Positions 1-11,000 of a stretch of 64,000 nt of DNA are shown here, piece by piece. Every line of letters begins with the position of its first letter. The stretch's first letter is position 1. The DNA is from Osmia lignaria lignaria. Its lineage: Eukaryota; Arthropoda; Insecta; Hymenoptera; Megachilidae. The stretch lies in the NCBI RefSeq assembly GCF_051020975.1, contig NC_135032.1:1674001-1738000 (forward strand), given 5' to 3'. The translations under genes were made by a program, and so were the position numbers. Below the pieces are notes generated by a model. The model had not been told where the DNA came from. It did no database searches and saw only the letters and a list, made by a program, of their open reading frames with translations.

Positions 1-253
1 TCTTCTGCACAGCTAAACTGGAAGTGGCATTTCCAGCTCGCAATAGTGCAGAGTTATCTCAAAGAAAGGGGCCACAGTGTTTCTGTATCTCTATTATGTT
101 GGTGCGGCTTCGGAACTTTTAAATATCTTGATATATCTCGAGAACTACGCATCTGATCAAAAAATATCATAGAACATAAAAAGTAGGAAACTTAATTCTC
201 TACAAAAAAGGTCTCTTAACATTTTGCCATAGCTCGCTTCGTTTCCGAGATAT
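1..253. repeat. Partial monomer at left edge
   Basis: The window opens inside a monomer, at the end of the TTC-rich tract. It carries GCCACAGTG in place of the usual GCCACGGTG. The same variant recurs in the unit starting at 7983, so this fragment is the tail of the unit that begins the A/B higher-order repeat. The array clearly continues to the left. Confidence 0.95.
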
Positions 254-2508
254 TTGCAGATTTATCTCAAGGGAAGGGGCATGACGGATATATTTCGAGA
301 TATTTCTTCTTCTTGTTGTTCTTCTTCTGCACAGCTAAGCTGGAAGTGGCATTTGCGGCTCGCACTAGTGCAGAGTCATCTCAAAGAAAGGGGCCACGGT
401 GTTTCTGTATCTCTATTATGTTGGTGCGACTTCGGAACTTTTAAATATCTCGATATATCTCGAAAACTACGCTTCTGATCAAAAAATATCATAGAACATA
501 AATTGTAGGAAACATAATTCTCTACAAAAAAGGTCTCTTAACATTTTGCCATAGCTCGCTTCGTTTCCGAGATATTTGCAGATATATCTCAAGGGAAGGG
601 GCCTGACGGACATATTTCGAGATATTTCTTCTTCTTGTTGTTCTTCTTCTGCACAGCTAAACTGGAAGTGGCATTTCCAGCTCGCAATCGTGCAGTGTTA
701 TCTCAAAGAAAGGGGCCACGGTGTTTCTGTATCTCTATTACGTTGGTGCGGCTTCGGAACTTTTAAATATCTTGATATATCTCGAGAACTACGCCTCTGA
801 TCGAAAAATATCATAGAACATAAAAAGTAGGAAACTTAATTCTCTACAGAAAAGGTCTCTTAACATTTTGCCATAGCTCGCTTCGTTTCCGAGATATTTG
901 CAGATTTATCTCAAGGGAAGGGGCCTGACGGACATATTTCGAGATATTTCTTCTTCTTGTTGTTCTTCTTCTGCACAGCTAAGCTGGAAGTGGCATTTGC
1001 GGCTCGCACTAGTGCAGCGTTATCTCAAAGAAAGGGGCCACGGTGTTTCTGTATCTCTATTATGTTGGTGCGGCTTCGGAACTTTTAAATATCTTGATAT
1101 ATCTCGAGAACTACGCATCTGATCAAAAAATATCATAGAACATAAAAAGTAGGAAACTTAATTCTCTACAAAAAAGGTCTCTTAACATTTTGCCATAGCT
1201 CGCTTCGTTTCCGAGATATTTGCAGGTTTATCTCAAGGGAAGGGGCCTAACGGACATATTTCGAGATATTTCTTCTTCTTGTTGTTCTTCTTCTGCACAG
1301 CTAAGCTGGAAGTGGCATTTGCAGCTCGCAATAGTGCAGAGTGATCTCAAAGAAAGGGGCCACGGTGTTTCTGTATCTCTATTATGTTGTTGCGGCTTCG
1401 GAACTTTTAAATATCTTGATATATCTCGAGAACTACGCATCTGATCAAAAAATATCATAGAACATAAAAAGTAGGAAACTTAATTCTCTACAAAAGAGGT
1501 CTCTTAACATTTTGCCATAGCTCGCTTCGTTTCCGAGATATTTGCAGATTTATCTCAAGGGATGGGGCATGACGGACATATTTCGAGATACTTCTTCTTC
1601 TTGTTGTTCTTCTTCTGCACAGCTAAGCTGGAAGTGGCATTTGCAGCTCGCAATAGTGCAGAGTTATCTCAAAGAAAGGGGCCACTGTGTTTCTGTATCT
1701 CTATTATGTTGGTGCGGCTTCGGAACTTTTAAATATCTTGATATATCTCGAGAACTACGCATCTGATCAAAAAATATCATAGAACATAAAAAGTAGGAAA
1801 CTTAATTCTCTACAAAAAAGGTCTCTTAACATTTTGCCATAGCTCGCTTCGTTTCCGAGATATTTGCAGATTTATCTCAAGGGAAGGGGCCTGACGGACA
1901 TATTTCGAGATATTTCTTCTTCTTGTTGTTCTTCTTCTGCACAGCTAAGCTGGAAGTGGCATTTGCAGCTCGCAATAGTGCAGAGTTATCTCAAAGAGAG
2001 GGGCCACGGTGTTTCTGTATCTCTATTATGTTGGTGCGGCTTCGGAACTTTTAAATATCTTGATGTATCTCGAGAACTACGCATCTGATCAAAAAATATC
2101 ATACTACATAAAAAGTAGGAAACTTAATTCTCTACAAGAGAGGTCTCTAAACATTTTGCCATAGCTCGCTTCGTTTCCGAGATATTTGCAGATTTATCTC
2201 AAGGGAAGGGGCCTGACGGACATATTTCGAGATATTTCTTCTTCTTGTTGTTCTTCTTCTGCACAGCTAAACTGGAAGTGGCATTTACAGCTCGCAATAG
2301 TGCAGAGTTATCTCAAAGAAAGGGGCCACGGTGTTTCTGTATCTCTATTATGTTGGTGCGGCTTCGGAACTTTTAAATATCTTGATATATCTCCAGAACT
2401 ACGCATCTGATCAAAAAATATCATACTACATAAAAAGTAGGAAACTTAATTCTCTACACAGAGAGGTCTCTAAACATTTTGCCATAGCTCGCATCGTTTC
2501 CGAGATAT

Positions 2509-4762
2509 TTGCAGATTTAGCTCAAGGGAAGGGGCCTGACGGACATATTTCGAGATATTTCTTCTTCTTGTTGTTCTTCTCCTGCACAGCTAAGCTGGAA
2601 GTGGCATTTGCAGCTCGCAATAGTGCAGAGTTATTTCAAAGGAAGGGGCCACGGTGTTTCTGGATCTCTATTATGTTGGTGCGGCTTCGGAACTTTTAAA
2701 TATCTTGATATATCTCGAAAACTACGCATCTGATCAAAAAATATCATAGAACCTAAATTGTAGGAAACGTAATTCTCTACAAAAAAGGTCTGTTATCATT
2801 TTGCCATAGCTCGCATCGTTTCCGAGATATTTGCAGATCTAATTCAAGGGAAGGGGCCTGACGGACATATTTCGAGATATTTCTTCTTCCTGTTGTTCTT
2901 CTTCTGCACAGCTAAAGTGGAAGTTACATTTGCAGCTCGGAATAGTGCAGAGTTATCTCAAAGAAAGAGGCCACGGTGTTTATGTATCTTTATTATGTTG
3001 GTGCGGCTTCGGAACCTTTAAATATCTCGATATATCTCCAGAACTACGCATCTGATCAAATAATATCGTAGAACATAAAAGGTAGGAAACTTAATTCTCT
3101 ACAAATAAGGTCTCTTAACATTTTGCCATAGCTCGCTTCGTTTCCGAGATATTTGCAGATTTATCTCAAGGGAAGGGGCCTGACGGACATATTTCGAGAT
3201 ATTTCTTCTTCTTGTTGTTCTTCTTCTGCACAGCTAAGCTGGAAGTGGCATTTCCAGCTCGCAATAGTGCAGAGTTATCTCAAAGAAAGGGGCCACGGTG
3301 TTTCTGTATCTCTATTATGTTGGTGCGGCTTCGGAACTTTTAAATATCTCGTTATATCTCGAAAACTACGCATCTGATCAAATAATATCATAGAACATAA
3401 AAAGTAGGAAACTTAATTCTCTACAAAAAAGGTGTCTTAACATTTTGCCATAGCTCGCTTCGTTTCCGACATATTTGCAGATATATCTCAAGGGAAGGGG
3501 CCTGACGGACATATTTCCAGATATTTCTTCTTCTTGTTGTTCTTCTTCTGCACAGCTAAACTGGAAGTTACATTTGCAGCTCGGAATAGTGCAGAGTTAT
3601 CTCAAAGAAAGAGGCCACGGTGTTTATGTATCTTTATTATGTTGGTGCGGCTTCGGAACCTTTAAATATCTCGTTATATCTCGAAAACTACGCATCTGAT
3701 CAAAAAATATCATAGAACATAAATAGTAGGAAACTTAATTTCCTACAAAAAAGATCTCTTAATATTTTGCCATAGCTCGCATTGTTTCCGAGATATTTGC
3801 AGATTTAGCTCAAGGGAAGGGGCCTGACGGACTTAATCCGAGATATTTCTTGTTCTTGTTGTGCTTCTTCTGCACAGCTAAGCTCGAACTGACATTTGCA
3901 GCTCGCAATAGTGCAGAGTTATCTCACAGAAAGGGGCCACGGTGTTTCCGTATCTCTATTATGTTGGTGCGTCTTCGGAACTTTTAAATATCTTGATATA
4001 TCTCGAAAACTACGCATCTGATCAAAAAATATCATCGAACCTAAATTGTAGGAAACGTAATTCTCTACAAAAAAGGTCTCTTATCATTTTGCCATAGCTC
4101 GCATCGTTTCCGAGATATTTGCAGATCTAATTCAAGGGAAGGGGCCTGACGGACATATTTCGAGATATTTCTTCTTCCTGTTGTTCTTCTTCTGCACAGC
4201 TAAAGTGGAAGTTACATTTGCAGCTCGGAATAGTGCAGAGTTATCTCAAAGAAAGAGGCCACGGTGTTTATGTATCTTTATTATGTTGGTGCGGCTTCGG
4301 AACCTTTAAATATCTCGATATATCTCGAAAACTACGCATCTGATCAAAAAATATCATAGAACATAAATAGTAGGAAACTTAATTTCCTACAAAAAGGGTC
4401 TCTCAACGTTTTGCCATAGCTCGCATCGTTTCCGAGATATTTGCAGATCTAATTCAAGGGAAGGGGCCTGACGGACATATTTCGAGATATTTCTTCTTCT
4501 TGTTGTTCTTCTTCTGCACAGCTAAACTGGAAGTGGCATTTCCAGCTCGCAATAGCGCAGAGTTATCTCAGAGAAAGGGGCCACGGTGTTTCTGTATCTC
4601 TATAATGTTGGTGCGGCTTCGGATCTTTTAAATATCTCGATATATCTCGAAAACTACGCTTCTGATCAAAAAATATCATAGAACATAAATTGTAGGAGCC
4701 ATAATTCTCTACAAAAAAGGTCTCTTAACATTTTGCCATAGTTCGTTTCGTTTCCGAGATAT
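2509..4762. repeat. Divergent monomer cluster in block A
   Basis: These seven units include the most diverged monomers of the left domain. Five (starting 2509, 2831, 3797, 4119, 4441) carry changes such as GCATCGTTTCC, CAGATCTAATTC, AAGTTACATTTGC, CTCGGAATAGTG and GTTTATGTATCTTT that are rare elsewhere. The unit just before is 323 bp, with ACACAGAGAGG for the usual ACAAAAAAGG. The cluster travels as a package with the higher-order repeat and recurs at 10560-12813 and 16354-18607; its last part recurs at 41139-41782. Confidence 0.85.
3726..3746. repeat. Perfect 8-bp-stem hairpin variant
   Basis: GTAGGAAA and TTTCCTAC form a perfect 8-bp stem around a 5-nt CTTAA loop. The same perfect form occurs at 4370-4390, 11777-11797, 12421-12441, 17571-17591, 18215-18235 and 41390-41410. 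Elsewhere the 3' arm reads TTCTCTAC and the stem has two mismatches (for example 47183-47203). All seven perfect copies sit in the divergent monomer clusters. Confidence 0.75.
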
Positions 4763-5831
4763 TTGCAGATATATCTCAAGGGAAGGGGCCTGACGGACAT
4801 ATTTCGAGATATTTCTTCTTCTTGTTGTTCTTCTTCTGCACAGCTAAACTGGAAGTGGCATTTCCAGCTCGCAATATCGCAGAGTTATCTCAAAGAAAGG
4901 GGCCACGGTGTTTCTGTATCTCTATTATGTTGGTGCGGCTTCGGAACTTCCAAATATCTTGATATATCTCGAGAACTACGCATCTGATCAAAAAATATCA
5001 TACAACATAAAAAGTAGGAAACTTAATTCTCTACAAAAAAGGTCTCTTAACATTTTGCCATAGCTCGCTTCGTTTCCGAGATATTTGCAGATATATCTCA
5101 AGGGAAGGGGCCTGACGGACATATTTCGAGATATTTCTCATTCTTGTTGTTCTTCTTCTGCACAGCTAAACTGGAAGTGGCATTTCCAGCTCGCAATAGT
5201 GCAGAGTTATCTCAAAGAAAGGGGCCACGGTGTTTCTGTATCTCTATTATGTTGGTGCGGCTTCGGAACTTTTAAATATCTTGATATATCTCCATAACTA
5301 CGCATCTGATCAAATAATATCGTAGAAGATAAAAAGTAGGAAACTTAATTCTCTACAAATAAGGTCTCTTAACATTTTGCCATAGCTCGCTTCGTTTCCG
5401 AGATATTTGCAGATTTATCTCAAGGGAAGGGGCCTGACGGACATATTTCGAGATATTTCTTCTTCTTGTTGTTCTTCTTCTGCACAGCTAAGCTGGAAGT
5501 GGCATTTCCAGCTCGCAATAGTGCAGAGTTATCTCAAAGAAAGGGGCCACGGTGTTTCTGTATCTCTATTATGTTGGTGCGGCTTCGGAACTTTTAAATA
5601 TCTCGTTATATCTCGAAAACTACGCTTCTGATCAAAAAATATCATAGAACATAAATTGTAGGAAACATAATTCTCTACAAAAAACGTCTCTTACGATTTT
5701 GCCATAGCTCGCTTCGTTTCCGAGATATTTGCAGATTCAGCTCAAAGGAACTGCCCTGACGGACATATTTCGAGATATTTCTTCTTTTTGTTGTTCTTCC
5801 TCTGCACAGCTAAGCTGGAAGTGGCATTTGC

Positions 5832-7436
5832 GGCTCGCACTAGTGCAGAGTTATCTCAAAGAAAGGGGCCACGGTGTTTCTGTATCTCTATTATGTTGGT
5901 GCGGCTTCGGAACTTTTAAATATCTCGATGTATCTCGAAAACTACGCTTCTGATCAAAAAATATCATAGAACATAAATTGTAGGAAACATAATTCTCTAC
6001 AAAAAAGGTCTCTTAACATTTTGCCATAGCTCGCTTCGTTTCCGAGATATTTGCTGATATATCTCAAGGGAAGGGGCCTGACGGACATATTTCGAGATAT
6101 TTCTTCTTCTTGTTGTTCTTCTTCTGCACAGCTAAGCTGGAAGTGGCATTTCCAGCTCGCAATAGTGCAGAGTTATCTCAAAGAAAGGGGCCACGGTGTT
6201 TCTGTATCTCTATTATGTTGGTGCGGCTTCGGAACTTTTAAATATCTCGATATATCTCGAAAACTACGCTTCTGATCCAAAAATATCATAGAACATAAAA
6301 AGTAGGAAACTTAATTCTCTACAAAAAAGGTCTCTTAACATTTTGCCATAGCTCGCTTCGTTTCCGAGATATTTGCATATTTATCTCAAGGGAAGGGGCC
6401 TGACGGACATATTTCGAGATATTTCTTCTTCTTGTTGTTCTTCTTCTGCACAGCTAAGCTGGAAGTGGCATTTGCCGCGCGCTATAGTGCAGAGTTATCT
6501 CAAAGAAAGGGGCCACGGTGTTTCTGTATCTCTATTATGTTGGTGCGACTTCGGAACTTTTAAATATCTTGATATATCTCGAGAGCTACGCATCTGATCT
6601 AAAAATATCATGCTACATAAAAAGTAGGAAACTTAATTCTCTACAAGAAAGGTCTCTAAACATTTTGCCATAGCTCGCTTCGTTTCCGAGATATTTGCAG
6701 ATTTATCTCAAGGGAAGGGGCCTGACGGACATATTTCGAGATATTTCTTCGTCTTGTTGTTCTTCTTCTGCACAGCTAAGCTGGAAGTGGCATTTGCGGC
6801 TCGCACTAGTGCAGAGTTATCTCAAAGAAAGGGGCCACGGTGTTTCTGTATCTCTATTATGTTGGTGCGGCTTCGGAACTTTTAAATATCTCGATGTATC
6901 TCGAAAACTACGCTTCTGATCAAAAAATATCATAGAACATAAATTGTAGGAAACATAATTCTCTACAAAAAAGGTCTCTTAACATTTTGCCATAGCTCGC
7001 TTCGTTTCCGAGATATTTGCTGATATATCTCAAGGGAAGGGGCCTGACGGACATATTTCGAGATATTTCTTCTTCTTGTTGTTCTTCTTCTGCACAGCTA
7101 AGCTGGAAGTGGCATTTCCAGCTCGCAATAGTGCAGAGTTATCTCAAAGAAAGGGGCCACGGTGTTTCTGTATCTCTATTATGTTGGTGCGGCTTCGGAA
7201 CTTTTAAATATCTCGATATATCTCGAAAACTACGCTTCTGATCCAAAAATATCATAGAACATAAAAAGTAGGAAACTTAATTCTCTACAAAAAAGGTCTC
7301 TTAACATTTTGCCATAGCTCGCTTCGTTTCCGAGATATTTGCATATTTATCTCAAGGGAAGGGGCCTGACGGACATATTTCGAGATATTTCTTCTTCTTG
7401 TTGTTCTTCTTCTGCACAGCTAAGCTGGAAGTGGCA
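5832..7436. repeat. Three-monomer tandem duplication (offset 966)
   Basis: Variants in the order GATGTATCTCGAAAAC, TTGCTGATATATC (6051) and TTGCATATTTATC (6373) recur 966 bp later (6895, 7017, 7339). This gives copies of about 5832-6470 and 6798-7436. Copy 1 then departs with GCCGCGCGCTATAG near 6473, where copy 2 has GCGGCTCGCACTAG. It lies between blocks A and B and is unique to this interval. Confidence 0.82.
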
Positions 7437-8051
7437 TTTGCGGCTCGCACTAGTGCAGAGTTATCTCAAAGAAAGGGGCCACGGTGTTTCTGTATCTCTA
7501 TTATGTTGGTGCGGCTTCGGAACTTTTAAATATCTCGATATATCTCGAAAACTACGCTTCTGATCCAAAAATATCATAGAACATAAAAAGTAGGAAACTT
7601 AATTCTCTACAAAAAAGGTCTCTTAACATTTTGCCATAGCTCGCTTCGTTTCCGAGATATTTGCAGATATATCTCAAGGGAAGGGGCCTGACGGACATAT
7701 TTCGAGATATTTCTTCTTCTTGTTGTTCTTCCTCTGCACAGCTAAGCTGGAAGTGGCATTTGCAGCTCGCAATAGTGCAGAGTTATCTCAAAGAAAGGGG
7801 CCACGGTGTTTCTGTATCTCTATTATGTTGGTGCGGCTTCGGAACTTTTAAATATCTTGATATATCTCGAGAACTACGCATCTGATCAAAAAATATCATA
7901 GAACATAAAAAGTAGGAAACTTAATTCTCTACAAAAAAGGTCTCTTAACATTTTGCCATAGCTCGCTTCGTATCCGAGATATTTGCATATTTATCTCAAG
8001 GGAAGGGGCCTGACGGACATATTTCGAGATATTTCTTCTTCTTGTCGTTCT
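7437..8051. repeat. Monomers joining the 966-bp duplication to block B
   Basis: About two ordinary satellite units with no unusual insert. The unit starting at 7983 has TTGCATATTT and CTTGTCGTTC. It corresponds to the monomer cut by the left window edge, so the 8051-bp higher-order unit probably starts upstream of this window. Confidence 0.85.
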
Positions 8052-11000
8052 TCTTCTGCACAGCTAAACTGGAAGTGGCATTTCCAGCTCGCAATAGTGC
8101 AGAGTTATCTCAAAGAAAGGGGCCACAGTGTTTCTGTATCTCTATTATGTTGGTGCGGCTTCGGAACTTTTAAATATCTTGATATATCTCGAGAACTACG
8201 CATCTGATCAAAAAATATCATAGAACATAAAAAGTAGGAAACTTAATTCTCTACAAAAAAGGTCTCTTAACATTTTGCCATAGCTCGCTTCGTTTCCGAG
8301 ATATTTGCAGATTTATCTCAAGGGAAGGGGCATGACGGATATATTTCGAGATATTTCTTCTTCTTGTTGTTCTTCTTCTGCACAGCTAAGCTGGAAGTGG
8401 CATTTGCGGCTCGCACTAGTGCAGAGTCATCTCAAAGAAAGGGGCCACGGTGTTTCTGTATCTCTATTATGTTGGTGCGACTTCGGAACTTTTAAATATC
8501 TCGATATATCTCGAAAACTACGCTTCTGATCAAAAAATATCATAGAACATAAATTGTAGGAAACATAATTCTCTACAAAAAAGGTCTCTTAACATTTTGC
8601 CATAGCTCGCTTCGTTTCCGAGATATTTGCAGATATATCTCAAGGGAAGGGGCCTGACGGACATATTTCGAGATATTTCTTCTTCTTGTTGTTCTTCTTC
8701 TGCACAGCTAAACTGGAAGTGGCATTTCCAGCTCGCAATCGTGCAGTGTTATCTCAAAGAAAGGGGCCACGGTGTTTCTGTATCTCTATTACGTTGGTGC
8801 GGCTTCGGAACTTTTAAATATCTTGATATATCTCGAGAACTACGCCTCTGATCGAAAAATATCATAGAACATAAAAAGTAGGAAACTTAATTCTCTACAG
8901 AAAAGGTCTCTTAACATTTTGCCATAGCTCGCTTCGTTTCCGAGATATTTGCAGATTTATCTCAAGGGAAGGGGCCTGACGGACATATTTCGAGATATTT
9001 CTTCTTCTTGTTGTTCTTCTTCTGCACAGCTAAGCTGGAAGTGGCATTTGCGGCTCGCACTAGTGCAGCGTTATCTCAAAGAAAGGGGCCACGGTGTTTC
9101 TGTATCTCTATTATGTTGGTGCGGCTTCGGAACTTTTAAATATCTTGATATATCTCGAGAACTACGCATCTGATCAAAAAATATCATAGAACATAAAAAG
9201 TAGGAAACTTAATTCTCTACAAAAAAGGTCTCTTAACATTTTGCCATAGCTCGCTTCGTTTCCGAGATATTTGCAGGTTTATCTCAAGGGAAGGGGCCTA
9301 ACGGACATATTTCGAGATATTTCTTCTTCTTGTTGTTCTTCTTCTGCACAGCTAAGCTGGAAGTGGCATTTGCAGCTCGCAATAGTGCAGAGTGATCTCA
9401 AAGAAAGGGGCCACGGTGTTTCTGTATCTCTATTATGTTGTTGCGGCTTCGGAACTTTTAAATATCTTGATATATCTCGAGAACTACGCATCTGATCAAA
9501 AAATATCATAGAACATAAAAAGTAGGAAACTTAATTCTCTACAAAAGAGGTCTCTTAACATTTTGCCATAGCTCGCTTCGTTTCCGAGATATTTGCAGAT
9601 TTATCTCAAGGGATGGGGCATGACGGACATATTTCGAGATACTTCTTCTTCTTGTTGTTCTTCTTCTGCACAGCTAAGCTGGAAGTGGCATTTGCAGCTC
9701 GCAATAGTGCAGAGTTATCTCAAAGAAAGGGGCCACTGTGTTTCTGTATCTCTATTATGTTGGTGCGGCTTCGGAACTTTTAAATATCTTGATATATCTC
9801 GAGAACTACGCATCTGATCAAAAAATATCATAGAACATAAAAAGTAGGAAACTTAATTCTCTACAAAAAAGGTCTCTTAACATTTTGCCATAGCTCGCTT
9901 CGTTTCCGAGATATTTGCAGATTTATCTCAAGGGAAGGGGCCTGACGGACATATTTCGAGATATTTCTTCTTCTTGTTGTTCTTCTTCTGCACAGCTAAG
10001 CTGGAAGTGGCATTTGCAGCTCGCAATAGTGCAGAGTTATCTCAAAGAGAGGGGCCACGGTGTTTCTGTATCTCTATTATGTTGGTGCGGCTTCGGAACT
10101 TTTAAATATCTTGATGTATCTCGAGAACTACGCATCTGATCAAAAAATATCATACTACATAAAAAGTAGGAAACTTAATTCTCTACAAGAGAGGTCTCTA
10201 AACATTTTGCCATAGCTCGCTTCGTTTCCGAGATATTTGCAGATTTATCTCAAGGGAAGTGGCCTGACGGACATATTTCGAGATATTTCTTCTTCTTGTT
10301 GTTCTTCTTCTGCACAGCTAAACTGGAAGTGGCATTTACAGCTCGCAATAGTGCAGAGTTATCTCAAAGAAAGGGGCCACGGTGTTTCTGTATCTCTATT
10401 ATGTTGGTGCGGCTTCGGAACTTTTAAATATCTTGATATATCTCCAGAACTACGCATCTGATCAAAAAATATCATACTACATAAAAAGTAGGAAACTTAA
10501 TTCTCTACACAGAGAGGTCTCTAAACATTTTGCCATAGCTCGCATCGTTTCCGAGATATTTGCAGATTTAGCTCAAGGGAAGGGGCCTGACGGACATATT
10601 TCGAGATATTTCTTCTTCTTGTTGTTCTTCTCCTGCACAGCTAAGCTGGAAGTGGCATTTGCAGCTCGCAATAGTGCAGAGTTATTTCAAAGGAAGGGGC
10701 CACGGTGTTTCTGGATCTCTATTATGTTGGTGCGGCTTCGGAACTTTTAAATATCTTGATATATCTCGAAAACTACGCATCTGATCAAAAAATATCATAG
10801 AACCTAAATTGTAGGAAACGTAATTCTCTACAAAAAAGGTCTGTTATCATTTTGCCATAGCTCGCATCGTTTCCGAGATATTTGCAGATCTAATTCAAGG
10901 GAAGGGGCCTGACGGACATATTTCGAGATATTTCTTCTTCCTGTTGTTCTTCTTCTGCACAGCTAAAGTGGAAGTTACATTTGCAGCTCGGAATAGTGCA

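Larger units (their letters stand above)
1..5831. repeat. Higher-order repeat block A
   Basis: This is the first copy of a multi-monomer block whose sequence returns at 8052-13882 with a constant offset of 8051 bp (25 monomers, one of them 323 bp). Diagnostic variants shared in order include GGGGCATGACGGAT (near 277), ATTACGTTGG (737), CAGCGTTATC (1015), GATGGGGCATG (1561) and the divergent cluster 2509-4762. By eye only a handful of substitutions separate the copies, for example GGTGTCTTA at 3431 against GGTCTCTTA in B. Identity stops at 5832, where GCGGCTCGCAC here faces GCAGCTCGCAA in B. Confidence 0.92.

Noticed and set aside
254..478. 74-residue open frames on the + strand in most monomers, taken as genes
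   Set aside because: They begin at TTG rather than ATG, recur exactly with the 322-bp satellite period, have no recognisable domain, and are broken in about 25 units without consequence for the array. The period is not a multiple of three, so units do not join into one protein.
1228..1458. Minus-strand frames of 65-79 residues (for example 1228, 9279, 15717, 21833, 43980, 51384, 51985)
   Set aside because: They are the reverse complement of ordinary satellite, present only where single substitutions remove stops, and have no supporting signals.
2331..2699. 122-residue frame spanning two monomers (also at 10382 and 16176)
   Set aside because: It starts at GTG and arises only because local variants of the divergent cluster, including the 323-bp unit, remove stops. 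It is copied with blocks A, B and C.
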